A stretch of 36,491 nt of DNA from Hespellia sp. (GTDB lineage Bacteria; Bacillota; Clostridia; Lachnospirales; Lachnospiraceae), in contig JAQUUC010000037.1 in assembly GCA_028694105.1 (NCBI GenBank), positions 1 to 36,491 of the forward strand. The letters are read 5' to 3'. Both the position numbers and the translations under genes were made by a program. Of the stretch, positions 7,525-15,015 are shown piece by piece. The notes beneath the pieces are model-generated. The model was given only the letters and a program-made list of their open reading frames with translations. It made no database searches and was not told the origin of the DNA. Position 1 is the stretch's first letter; every line of letters starts with the position of its first letter.

Positions 7525-8901
7525 ATGGAGCGAAAGCTGCGGGGTGAAATCACGGTATTTTTAAGTCTGCTCTTTGTCCTTCTGGTTTCGTTTATCGGAA
7601 ATATGGTGGCGAGTGCGGATCTGCAGGTTGGCAAGAATAAGCGGCGGGCCGTGATGGACCGCGCAGTCTATTCTGTGTTTGGTGAATACCAGAAGGAGCT
7701 CTTAGAGGAGTATGAGATATTTGCCATCGAAGGCAGTTATGAGAGTGGCGTCTTTTCGGAGGATCAGATACTGAAACGCCTGACTTATTACGGCGCAGAC
7801 AGTCTGGAGAGTGAAATTACCGGTATCCGCTATCTGACTGACAATCGCGGTCAGCCATTTATGGAGCAGGTGGTCACCTATATGAAAGACTACTCGGGAA
7901 TCGAACTCGCTTCGGAGCTTGTGGGAAGCAGTCAGAGCTGGACGGAGCAGGAAATCGAGGGCAGCGAATCGCAGGAGATCTCAGACCGGACCGAGTCGGA
8001 CTTAGAAGAGACACTGGCGGAGAATGAAGCCTCACTTCCGGCGGATAATAATCCAATCCAGGCGATTGCGGATGCTAAACGTTCACCGCTTCTGACACTG
8101 ATTCTGCCGAAGGAGCGGACGGTCTCGTCAAAAGCAATTCAGCTGGACGCGGTGGCATCTCATCGCTCCCTGCAGACCGGAAGAGGAACCTTTCAGGTCA
8201 GAAATGACACGGACAGTGCACTCTCTAATCTGCTGTTTGGGGAATATCTTTTAACGAAGTTTTCCAATGCTTCCAAAGAGGAAAAATCCGCCGCGGCATT
8301 GGATTATGAGACCGAATATCTGATCGCCGGAAAAGGGAGTGACCGGGAGAACTTAGAAGCGGTTGCCAGACGGATTTTACTGATTCGTATGGGTATTAAT
8401 TTCCTATATCTGCAGACCGATTCGGAGAAGCAGGCGGAGGCGGAAGCCTTAGCGGCAGCACTGGCAGCACTGGCGGCGCTTCCAATCGCGACAGAGCTGG
8501 TAAAGCAGGCAGTTCTTGCGGCGTGGGCATACGGGGAGAGCATCATGGATCTTCGCAAACTGCTAAAAGGGAATAAGACACCGCTCATCAAGACAAAAGA
8601 GACATGGCAGCTCTCGCTGTTTTCGTTAACACAGCTCGGCACAGCAGAGGATACGGGAGAAGGAAGCCATGCAAAAGAGGGAATGTCTTATCAGGATTAT
8701 CTGCGCATGCTGTTGTTTTTGGAGGAGAAAAATCAGTGCTCCATGCGTGCGCTGGATCTGATTGAACAGAATATGCAGACGGAAAAGGGGCTCACATTTT
8801 TCAGAGTAGATCAGTGTATTACCGGTCTGCAGCTTCAGAGCAGGACCACATTTGAGCGGGGGATTACCTATGAATTTCCCACGTGTTTTGCTTATCGCTA
8901 G
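7525..8901 (+). CDS. DUF5702-family Tad-locus membrane protein
   Basis: 458 aa, one N-terminal membrane helix (about 9-29, in GEITVFLSLLFVLLVSFIGN) and a large outer part. The ITVFLSL start, the N-K-R-R-A-V-M-D-R-A-V-Y-S-V-F-G-E-Y segment just after the helix and the length resemble DUF5702 proteins, which I know from Clostridia, where they sit in Tad loci. The layout resembles TadG: a pseudopilin-like helix and a big extracellular domain. A second alanine-rich hydrophobic stretch at about residues 304-332 (8430-8530) may be a helix or a membrane hairpin. AAGGAG at 7509-7514 supports the ATG at 7525. A 67-nt gap to the next gene has no terminator. Function is unknown; a minor pilus or anchoring component is likely from context. 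Confidence 0.75.
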   Translation: MERKLRGEITVFLSLLFVLLVSFIGNMVASADLQVGKNKRRAVMDRAVYSVFGEYQKELLEEYEIFAIEGSYESGVFSEDQILKRLTYYGADSLESEITGIRYLTDNRGQPFMEQVVTYMKDYSGIELASELVGSSQSWTEQEIEGSESQEISDRTESDLEETLAENEASLPADNNPIQAIADAKRSPLLTLILPKERTVSSKAIQLDAVASHRSLQTGRGTFQVRNDTDSALSNLLFGEYLLTKFSNASKEEKSAAALDYETEYLIAGKGSDRENLEAVARRILLIRMGINFLYLQTDSEKQAEAEALAAALAALAALPIATELVKQAVLAAWAYGESIMDLRKLLKGNKTPLIKTKETWQLSLFSLTQLGTAEDTGEGSHAKEGMSYQDYLRMLLFLEEKNQCSMRALDLIEQNMQTEKGLTFFRVDQCITGLQLQSRTTFERGITYEFPTCFAYR

Positions 8902-8968
8902 ATGTATGCGGATGCCTTTTCAACATCACCCATAAAACCCCATAAATCAAAATAAAATAAGAAAGGAA

Positions 8969-9787
8969 ATGACTTTGACCCGATACAATATAGAATTTAT
9001 GATTCGCAAGGTTGAGAAGGTATCCGCATGGACCAAGAGAGCAAGTGTTACCGTGGAGGCGGCACTCGCGCTCCCCCTCTTTTTCTTCGCCGCACTTCTG
9101 CTGATCTATCAGCTGGAAATCAGAGCGGTGAATGTAGTTGTCGAGGCGGGAGCGAACAGTGCCGTAAAAATTGCAGCAAAAGAGATGTATCTGCTGCCGG
9201 TGTTAAATCCGATGCAGATGGAATCGGATATGGTGACCGCGATTGGAAATGAGCGTCTGGAGCGCAGCATCGTGGAGGAGGGGAGCAGTGGACTGAACTG
9301 CAGCGGTTCTTATGCATCGCCGCAGTCCGGCATCATTCATATGAAAGTCAGTTACCGGATAAAGCTTCCATTTCCAGCGTTTGCAGTTCCACCGGTGAAG
9401 GTAAAGCAGGAGTTTCAAATCAAAGGCTGGACCGGATATGAAAAAGAAGGATTTGGAGATGGAAATGCACAGGTCGTATATATCACAGATCATGCGGCGG
9501 TGTACCACAAGGATTATCACTGCACGCATCTGCAGTTGTCAGTGCACCGGGTTCTGGCGTCGGAGGTTGGCGGTTTAAGAAATGAAAACGGAGGAAAATA
9601 TCATGCCTGCGTCTTTTGCGGACATGGAGCTGCAAATGCGGTATATATCACCGATGAGGGAGACTGTTATCATACGAGAGCCGGCTGCAGCGGGTTGAAA
9701 CGGACCATCTATGCAGTCTCGCTATCGCAGGTAAAAGGGAAAGGAGCGTGTTCCAGATGTGGACAATCAATGAATTATGTACAATGA
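8969..9787 (+). CDS. tadE: TadE-like pseudopilin fused to two C-terminal Cys/His metal-binding modules
   Basis: 272 aa if started at the ATG at 8969; a TTG at 8975 has a better-spaced ribosome site (AAAGGA, 7 nt) and may be the true start. The TadE signature is at 26-50 (SVTVEAALALPLFFFAALLL), a pilin-like helix with a glutamate. An outer region runs to about 165. Two copies of a short module follow: 170-218 (VYITD, Y179-H180, C185, C214, C217) and 225-265 (VYITD, Y234-H235, C240, C261, C264). The H-x4-C and C-x2-C spacings are the same in both. This YH-x4-C ... C-x2-C module resembles small zinc-ribbon-like units found at the ends of exported Firmicutes proteins. It is unusual on a TadE. The end overlaps the peptidase gene by 31 nt. 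Confidence 0.82.
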   Translation: MTLTRYNIEFMIRKVEKVSAWTKRASVTVEAALALPLFFFAALLLIYQLEIRAVNVVVEAGANSAVKIAAKEMYLLPVLNPMQMESDMVTAIGNERLERSIVEEGSSGLNCSGSYASPQSGIIHMKVSYRIKLPFPAFAVPPVKVKQEFQIKGWTGYEKEGFGDGNAQVVYITDHAAVYHKDYHCTHLQLSVHRVLASEVGGLRNENGGKYHACVFCGHGAANAVYITDEGDCYHTRAGCSGLKRTIYAVSLSQVKGKGACSRCGQSMNYVQ

Positions 9788-10215
9788 ATCAGATCGGGAT
9801 CAGTGGCCAGCTTTGCATGGGGATGTTTCTTGGCATTCTTACATTTCTGGATCTGATGTACCGGAAAATTCCGGTGTGGATTATCTTGGGAGGAGGGAGT
9901 ATCGTCAGCATACTCTGGCTTGTGCAGGGCAAGGTGAGTGGCAGTCTGGTGCTCGGAGGGATTGGTGTCGGGGCGGTATTTTTACTGATCAGCTATCTTA
10001 CAAGAGAAGCGTTTGGCTACGCGGACAGCCTGCTGATTATTATATTTGGAATCAGTCTGGGCGTGTGGAATCTGATGCAGCTGCTCACCTATGCGTTTTT
10101 GCTGTCGGCCGTGTTTGCGATGATTCAGATGGTGCGAACCTCTTTTTCAAGAAAAACTGCTTATCCGTTTATTCCATTCCTGGCGGTGGCGTATGCGGGG
10201 GTGATGTTTCTATGA
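9757..10215 (+). CDS. tadV: Prepilin peptidase, TadV/CpaA type (A24)
   Basis: Membrane aspartyl protease that removes the Flp leader and probably those of the pseudopilins. The 152-aa protein is almost wholly hydrophobic, with about five membrane segments, as in the short TadV class lacking a methyltransferase domain. The first catalytic aspartate is in FLDLMYRKIP, and the second is in FGYADSLLI, the G-x-x-D variant of the usual G-x-G-D. AAGGAG at 9741-9746 favours the ATG at 9757; a GTG at 9748 is too close to it, and the ATG at 9784 would be a fallback. It overlaps tadE upstream and shares ATGA with the next gene, a sign of translational coupling. Confidence 0.88.
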   Translation: MWTINELCTMNQIGISGQLCMGMFLGILTFLDLMYRKIPVWIILGGGSIVSILWLVQGKVSGSLVLGGIGVGAVFLLISYLTREAFGYADSLLIIIFGISLGVWNLMQLLTYAFLLSAVFAMIQMVRTSFSRKTAYPFIPFLAVAYAGVMFL

Positions 10216-10607
10216 GAAAAAAGGCGGCGGCGGTCACGACCGTTGAGATGGCATATATCATGCCGGTGGTGCTGCTGGTTTTTCTGGCAGTTGTCTATAC
10301 GGCATTTTATTTCCACGATAAAAATGTGCTCAGCGGAATGGCATATGAGACGGCGCTCATCGGAGCACAGACGCAGCGGCTGCCGGAGGAAATGAAAGAG
10401 GAGGAGATGACCGGATTTTTCCGGGAGCATACGGCAGGAAAGCTGATTTTATTATCCAATCCGCAGGTGACTGTAAGTCGGGATACGAGCTATGTCATTG
10501 TAAAAGCGACTGCGTCAAGGCGCAGGATGAAGATAAATGTCGAAATGAAGGCATTGATTATGGAACCGGAAAAATTTATCCGGATGATTCGGAAGGTGAA
10601 GAAATGA
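10212..10607 (+). CDS. Second TadE/TadF-like minor pseudopilin
   Basis: 131 aa. The N-terminus is basic (MRKKAAA) and runs straight into VTTVEMAYIMPVVLLVFLAV, a pilin-like helix with the conserved glutamate, as in TadE/TadF. A small extracellular domain of about 95 residues follows, rich in charged residues, with no cysteine. TadE and TadF are processed by the TadV peptidase and are needed in small amounts for pilus assembly. The start codon overlaps the tadV stop (ATGA), and the 3' end overlaps the next gene in the same way. A reading frame open further upstream to 9777 is an artefact of the tadV sequence read in another frame. Confidence 0.82.
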   Translation: MRKKAAAVTTVEMAYIMPVVLLVFLAVVYTAFYFHDKNVLSGMAYETALIGAQTQRLPEEMKEEEMTGFFREHTAGKLILLSNPQVTVSRDTSYVIVKATASRRRMKINVEMKALIMEPEKFIRMIRKVKK

Positions 10608-11368
10608 AAACAAAATTCAGACAGGATTTGAACGAAACATATCTGCAGGTGGAAATGCCGGTTTTCTATGAGGAAGACTATCAGATTTCGATGCTGCAGG
10701 TCAATAAAATTGAAGGACTTCTGCCTATGGTGTCGAAGGGCATTGACGGGAAAAGCTACTATTCCTATGAGGTGGGCGGCATGGTGTCTATGAAGTCGCA
10801 GTACGACAAAATGAAAATTGAGCGTGAGGATATGGAGTCACTGATTGTGCGTCTGGTACAAGTGATTCAAAATGTGAAAAATTACATGTTGAATGCGGAG
10901 CGGATACTGCTTGCCCCGGAATACATTTTTTGCAGAAATGATACTTTTTATTTCTGTTATCTGCCGGTGGAGCACAAAAAGCTCTGTCAGTCATTTCATG
11001 AGCTGACCGAATATTTCGTCAGTCAGGTTAACTACGAGAAGACCGATGCGGTAAGGCTTGCGGTCGCACTTCACAAAGCAAGTATGGAGGAGAATTATGA
11101 CATCGAACAGATATTGGAGGAATTCCACAAAACAGAAGAGAGCGAGCGGCCGGATGTATGCGGGCAGGAGCGAGGAAACATATTCGAACTGGAGGATGAA
11201 GACGAGGACTTTACGACGCCTTACCGGATTCGCGCAGACGTACAGACACTGCAGGAAATGAATGGTGCGTTAGGGTGGATTAAGCGAAATCTGCGGAATA
11301 AGAAACGTGAAAAATGGGGTGTGTGGGAAGGCCTGATAACGGAGGATGAAATGAGTGGGATCGAATGA
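10604..11368 (+). CDS. DUF6382-like protein, last gene of the Tad operon, no FHA domain
   Basis: 254 aa, cytoplasmic, no signal or membrane segment. The first 170 residues (opening KFRQDLNETYLQVEMP, later RILLAPEYIFCRNDTFYFCYLPVE) match what I recall of DUF6382, an alpha/beta domain that in Clostridia usually precedes a C-terminal FHA phosphothreonine-binding domain. Here the part after about 175 is acidic then basic (FELEDEDEDFTTP, later KRNLRNKKREK) and shows no FHA motifs. Its ATG overlaps the previous stop, so it belongs to the pilus operon. It may be a regulatory adaptor for the machine. The family call is from memory and the function is unknown. Confidence 0.65.
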   Translation: MKTKFRQDLNETYLQVEMPVFYEEDYQISMLQVNKIEGLLPMVSKGIDGKSYYSYEVGGMVSMKSQYDKMKIEREDMESLIVRLVQVIQNVKNYMLNAERILLAPEYIFCRNDTFYFCYLPVEHKKLCQSFHELTEYFVSQVNYEKTDAVRLAVALHKASMEENYDIEQILEEFHKTEESERPDVCGQERGNIFELEDEDEDFTTPYRIRADVQTLQEMNGALGWIKRNLRNKKREKWGVWEGLITEDEMSGIE

Positions 11369-11400
11369 ATAGTTAGCGGAGGCTCTTTTTTGGAAAAATA

Positions 11401-11430
11401 TTGTGTAGGTACTCATTTATATGGTATAAT
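11401..11430 (+). promoter_or_regulatory. Sigma-A promoter with extended -10, lipoprotein gene
   Basis: TTGTGT (11401-11406), 18 nt, TATAAT (11425-11430), with TG at 11422-11423 forming an extended -10. A start near 11437 gives a leader of about 45 nt. No terminator is visible between the Tad operon and this promoter, so some read-through is possible. Confidence 0.68.
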
Positions 11431-11482
11431 GAAAAACACGCTAAAGCTTAGCGAAGGCTATTTACCAAAGAGGAGGATAAAT

Positions 11483-12904
11483 ATGAAAAAGGGATTATAT
11501 CTTGCGATGGCAGCTGTTATGGTGTTTTCTATGACAGGATGCTCAACAAAGAAAGCGGAGACCGGATCGGTCGTAGCAGAGAACATGGGGGAGATGGACG
11601 GTTCACTGAAGTCTTTCACGAATGCAACACTTGTTATTACAGATAAAGATGGAAAAGATGTTTCATTTGCGATTACAGATAAAGCAAAATTTTCCTGCAA
11701 GAACATGCTTGCTGGAGATACGGTAACAGTTACATATAATGGAACGGTAGAGGGAACCGATACCAGTGATGCAACGGTAACTGAGGTTGATGATAAAGGG
11801 GAGCCTACAGCACCAAAAGAGCAGGAGATTGTAGGAACACTTGAGACATACTCTGCGAATTCACTTACATTGAAGACAAACGATGGAAAGCAGTATTCTT
11901 TTAGTATTGTTGGAGCGAAGCAGGAATATCGAAACGGTATTGAACCGGGAAACTGGATTCATATTACATACACGGGAACAATCAACGGTGCAGATACCTC
12001 CGGCGTGAAGGTCGTTAAGATTACAGATGACGAGGCAAACACGAAGGAAGAGAAAGCAAAGGTCAACATCAAAGATGTCAACGAAAAGGTATGGGCAACT
12101 GCGGTTGTGAATATTCGCGATAATTATTCAACGGATGCGAATGTTCTGGGTTCATTGAAAGTAAACGATGAGCTTACCAGAACGGGAGACTGTGACAACG
12201 GATGGTCACGTGTTGATTATAATGGAAATACCGCTTATGTCTATGCAAAATATTTGACGACAACGGCACCAGCAGCACCAACTCAGCCTGCAGCACCGGT
12301 TAGCAATCCACAGCCGTCACAGCCAGCGCAGCAGACAAAGCCGGCTGATTCGGGAGAGTCTTCCAATACAGGCTCTACAGAGGGCACAACAGAAAACACA
12401 GGCTCTACGGAGGGTACAACAGAAAATACAGGTTCTACAGAGGGTACAACAGATGCTCCACAGCAAACAGCAACCGGATTTGTTACGGATCTTGGAGTAG
12501 ACGGCGTCTTAGTAATCGATGTAGATGGAACAGATTATACCTTTAATATTACGAACGCACAGCAGAATTACGCGAACGGAATTTTAGTTGGTAATGAAGT
12601 GACAGTTACATACGTTGGAGATTTATCAGATTCTGCAAATGCAACGGTATATTCAGTCGTAGATTCAGCAACGAATACGAACAATCAGTCACGGATTACG
12701 GGAACGATTCAGAGTGCCAGCATGAATGGACTTGCACTTGTAACAGATGACAATGCAACGCTTGCAATTTCTACGGATGGTGCAACGGTCAATTGTGCAA
12801 ATGGAATTCTGGTAGGCGAAAAGATTACGGTAACCTTGGATTTAGACAAGACCGTAGATGCTTCGAATATGTTCTATGCATCGACAATTGATGATGCACA
12901 GTAA
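11483..12904 (+). CDS. Lipoprotein with bacterial SH3 domain and four similar beta domains
   Basis: 473 aa, exported and lipid-anchored. The signal peptide ends in a lipobox (SMTGC, C20). Two similar units come first (about 39-102 and 118-180), sharing the pattern 'L-x(2)-F/Y-x-N-(S/A)-L-x-(L/I)' and a 'V-T-(V/I)-T-Y-x-G-T' strand. An SH3-like domain follows (203-258, VVNIRDNYSTDANVLGSL then GWSRVDYNG). A Pro/Thr/Ser-rich linker (260-330) includes three TGSTEGTTEN repeats. Two more units (332-393 and 407-470) share the ANGILVG motif. SH3 domains of this sort often bind cell wall. The units may be small OB-like or DUF5666-like beta barrels, but I cannot name them. The AGGAGG at 11471 fixes the ATG at 11483. 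A terminator follows the stop. Confidence 0.85.
   Translation: MKKGLYLAMAAVMVFSMTGCSTKKAETGSVVAENMGEMDGSLKSFTNATLVITDKDGKDVSFAITDKAKFSCKNMLAGDTVTVTYNGTVEGTDTSDATVTEVDDKGEPTAPKEQEIVGTLETYSANSLTLKTNDGKQYSFSIVGAKQEYRNGIEPGNWIHITYTGTINGADTSGVKVVKITDDEANTKEEKAKVNIKDVNEKVWATAVVNIRDNYSTDANVLGSLKVNDELTRTGDCDNGWSRVDYNGNTAYVYAKYLTTTAPAAPTQPAAPVSNPQPSQPAQQTKPADSGESSNTGSTEGTTENTGSTEGTTENTGSTEGTTDAPQQTATGFVTDLGVDGVLVIDVDGTDYTFNITNAQQNYANGILVGNEVTVTYVGDLSDSANATVYSVVDSATNTNNQSRITGTIQSASMNGLALVTDDNATLAISTDGATVNCANGILVGEKITVTLDLDKTVDASNMFYASTIDDAQ
12368..12457 (+). repeat. Three tandem 30-bp repeats in the lipoprotein linker
   Basis: Units at 12368-12397, 12398-12427 and 12428-12457 encode TGSTEGTTEN twice and a changed third copy. 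Differences are mainly third-position changes (GGC/GGT, ACA/ACG), so the copies are not brand new. Slippage here would change linker length in 10-residue steps without a frameshift. Confidence 0.88.
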
Positions 12905-12970
12905 CATCATAGTGTATGGTGAAATGTAATAAAACTGCAGCTTGTAATGATGAAGAATGGCAGCAGGACA

Positions 12971-13004
12971 CTCCCTCGTCTCCCCGTGAGACGGGGGAGA
13001 TTTT
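12971..13004 (+). terminator. Terminator after the lipoprotein gene
   Basis: A 12-bp stem, CTCCCTCGTCTC (12971-12982) with GAGACGGGGGAG (12988-12999), has one T-G pair, a 5-nt loop and then ATTTT. The T tail is short. Confidence 0.75.
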
Positions 13005-13025
13005 ATGTAATCGTGTTACATAAAA
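13001..13025. repeat. Perfect 10-bp inverted repeat between convergent genes
   Basis: TTTTATGTAA (13001-13010) and TTACATAAAA (13016-13025) are exact complements around a 5-nt spacer. The element starts inside the T tail of the preceding terminator and lies 27 nt after the end of the minus-strand kinase gene. It may help end or stabilise either transcript, or be a protein-binding palindrome. Confidence 0.7.
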
Positions 13026-13051
13026 CTCCTCCGGGGCTGCATTCGGTTACT

Positions 13052-13798
13052 CTAAATTGCCAAAACAAAGGTTGAACCTTTCCCATATACGGAATTGCAA
13101 GTCAGTGTTCCCTGATGTGCCTCCGCAATCTTTCTGGATATCGACAGTCCCAGTCCGGTGCCGTCCTGCTTGTGTGTGACGAACGGCTCGAAGATGGTCT
13201 TCATCTGAACTGGATCAATGCCACAGCCGTTATCCCTGATACGGATCGTGATTCCGCCGCGGGTGCGGTAGGCGTGAAGGTGAATCTCGCCCGGTTTTCT
13301 TTTTAGGACAGAGGCCTCCTGACATTGAATGGCTTGTCTTGCATTTGTCAGAAGATTGAGCAGAACCTCCTGAATCTTAACGCGGTCTCCGAGATAGGTG
13401 GTGATATCCGGTTCGATATTTCCAGTGATTTTGATATTGGTTCCCTCGAGTGACATCGCAAAAGACAGAATAATACATTCCAGTGTATGCTTCATGGAAA
13501 AGAGTGTCATGTGCATGTGGTCACTGTTGCTGAAAGAACCGATTTCATTTGCAAGATCAATCATGAATTCGACATCCTCCATCATCTGCGTCCAATGTGA
13601 GAACTCAATCACCTCCGGATGCTGCGCCTGAATCAGCTGCATGGATGAAGAGATGAGCGTCAGGGGATTTCGTATCTCGTGCGAAACAGAGGCGAGACAC
13701 AGCCGGTGATTTTCAAGGAGCTGTTTTACTACTCTGCGATATTCAGGATCACGGTCCATCATAAGTTCCAGTTTCACTTTATCAATATTTCGAAACAT
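13052..13798 (-). CDS. Soluble histidine kinase without a sensor domain
   Basis: 248 aa. There is no membrane segment and no PAS or GAF domain: only about 30 residues precede the dimerisation helix. The H-box SVSHEIRNPLTLISSSMQL has the phospho-acceptor H40, and the ATPase domain is complete (N-box LLNLLTNARQAI, G1 DNGCGIDP, F FEPFVTHK, G2 DGTGLGLSIS). The start at 13798 is chosen because GGAGGA (13806-13811 on the plus strand) lies 7 nt upstream; a longer version to 13855 has no site. No response regulator is adjacent, so it is an orphan. Orphan kinases in spore-formers often phosphorylate Spo0F or Spo0A, but nothing here proves it. It may instead respond through a partner protein. Confidence 0.9.
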   Translation of the reverse strand: MFRNIDKVKLELMMDRDPEYRRVVKQLLENHRLCLASVSHEIRNPLTLISSSMQLIQAQHPEVIEFSHWTQMMEDVEFMIDLANEIGSFSNSDHMHMTLFSMKHTLECIILSFAMSLEGTNIKITGNIEPDITTYLGDRVKIQEVLLNLLTNARQAIQCQEASVLKRKPGEIHLHAYRTRGGITIRIRDNGCGIDPVQMKTIFEPFVTHKQDGTGLGLSISRKIAEAHQGTLTCNSVYGKGSTFVLAI

Positions 13799-13845
13799 TT
13801 GTAATTCCTCCAATATGTATGATTCGTTCATTTTTCTCTGAGATA

Positions 13846-13874
13846 AGTGTAGCACCGCAAAATCTGTGATACAA
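13846..13874 (-). promoter_or_regulatory. Sigma-A promoter of the orphan histidine kinase
   Basis: Read on the minus strand: TTGTAT (13874-13869), 17 nt, TACACT (13851-13846). The start would lie near 13839, about 40 nt ahead of the chosen start codon. It supports the shorter kinase, because the longer start at 13855 would be upstream of the transcript. Confidence 0.65.
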
Positions 13875-13894
13875 TGAGATTCGTTCGACAGATT

Positions 13895-13923
13895 TTGACA
13901 AAAACTGCGCGCGGACTTACATT
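13895..13923 (+). promoter_or_regulatory. Candidate promoter for the HIT protein and sigma factor genes
   Basis: A consensus TTGACA (13895-13900) and 17 nt, then TACATT (13918-13923), which agrees with TATAAT at four positions. An alternative -10 (TAATAT, 13974-13979) has no good -35. The region is divergent from the kinase promoter. The -35 is strong, the -10 is doubtful. Confidence 0.45.
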
Positions 13924-14042
13924 CAGATAAAAATGAGGGTTGTCTGTATCTGCAAAAAAAGGTAAGATACTAGTAATATAGTTCTGATGAACCTCCGGTA
14001 TTTAGGCAGGTCCGTCAGAAAAAGAAAGTGAGGGTGAAAAAA

Positions 14043-14468
14043 ATGAAAGATGAAACATGTATTTTTTGTAAATTAGCAAATGGTGAGATTCCAACCGCAA
14101 CACTGTATGAGGATGAGGATTTCCGCGTTATCCTAGATGCGTCACCTGCAGCAAAGGGTCATGCCCTGATTATTCCGAAGGAGCATTATGCAAATCTGTA
14201 TGAGCTGCCGGAGGAGCTGGCAAAAAAGGCCATTGTTCTTGCAAAGCAGATGATTACGACCATGACGGAGCTTCTTGACTGTGACGGCTACAATGTTGTT
14301 CAGAATAACGGAACAGCTGCCGGACAGACGGTATTTCATTTCCACATGCATCTGATTCCGAGATACGAGGGAGACAATGCAGGTTTTGGATGGAACATGG
14401 GAGAATTGACAGAGGAAGACAGGGATGAAATCCTTGCAAAAATACAAGAAAGTGTAACTGGAGAATAA
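14043..14468 (+). CDS. HIT-family (HinT-like) nucleotide hydrolase/transferase
   Basis: 141 aa. The histidine triad HFHMHLIP is at 99-106 (H99, H101, H103), preceded by the QNNGTAAGQTVFH segment, and C6/C9 near the N-terminus form the C-x-x-C zinc pair seen in many HinT-like proteins. The family cleaves nucleoside phosphoramidates and adenylylated amines; cellular substrates are mostly unsettled. The ATG at 14043 follows GAGGGTG; an in-frame GTG at 14028 is the alternative. The sigma factor gene starts 5 nt after its stop, so the two are cotranscribed. Confidence 0.93.
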   Translation: MKDETCIFCKLANGEIPTATLYEDEDFRVILDASPAAKGHALIIPKEHYANLYELPEELAKKAIVLAKQMITTMTELLDCDGYNVVQNNGTAAGQTVFHFHMHLIPRYEGDNAGFGWNMGELTEEDRDEILAKIQESVTGE

Positions 14469-14472
14469 GATA

Positions 14473-15015
14473 TTGAGTAAGAAGCTAAAATACGATGAGT
14501 TTTATAGGAAATACAAAAATCTTGTCTACCAGACAGCCTTCGAATATTCAGACTGTGATTCGTATTTGGCGGAGGATGTCATGCAAGAGACCTTCATCAC
14601 ACTTTATCAGAATATCGACACAATGAATTTGACAAATGTGGCATCATGGCTGATTACAATCGCAAAAAATAAGACAATCAACGAAATAAAACACCAGAAA
14701 CATCTTGTGATGGAAAGTGCTCTGGAGGATTCCGAAAAGATACTGCCAACAGTCCCTGACCTTGAGTTTCACTATCTGAATAAAGAAGCATCGGCAGAAC
14801 GCGCACAGACCTGCAGTATCATTTTAGAAGCCATGCTTGAAAAGAATCAAAGATGGCATACGGCAACAACGCAGTACTATCAGATGGGAATACCGAGAGA
14901 AACGGTAGCTGACAATATGGGTATCACCGTCGGTGTGCTCGACAGTCTGCTGCATCGCTCCAAAGAGTGGGCGAAAAAGAATTACGGTGTCGTTTATAAA
15001 GAAACGCGCCATTGA
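14473..15015 (+). CDS. Small RNA polymerase sigma-70-family (ECF-like) factor
   Basis: 180 aa. Sigma region 2 is clear: FYRKYKNLVYQTAFEYSD, AEDVMQETFITLYQ (core binding) and VASWLITIAKNKTINEIKH (-10 recognition). After an acidic linker, a helix-turn-helix region 4 (about 127-172, with GIPRETVADNMGITVGVL) would read the -35, though its first part (NQRWHTATTQYYQ) departs from the ECF norm. The start is a TTG at 14473 with GGAG at 14460-14463; no ATG is near. It lies 5 nt after the HIT gene. No anti-sigma gene is directly next to it; the DUF4367 protein at 16243 is a candidate partner across the inverted murG. The stop codon touches that of murG. Confidence 0.85.
   Translation: MSKKLKYDEFYRKYKNLVYQTAFEYSDCDSYLAEDVMQETFITLYQNIDTMNLTNVASWLITIAKNKTINEIKHQKHLVMESALEDSEKILPTVPDLEFHYLNKEASAERAQTCSIILEAMLEKNQRWHTATTQYYQMGIPRETVADNMGITVGVLDSLLHRSKEWAKKNYGVVYKETRH

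Noticed and set aside
11376-11397. T run with a short stem after the DUF6382 gene as the Tad operon terminator.
   Set aside because: Only about 3 bp of stem can form before the T tract.
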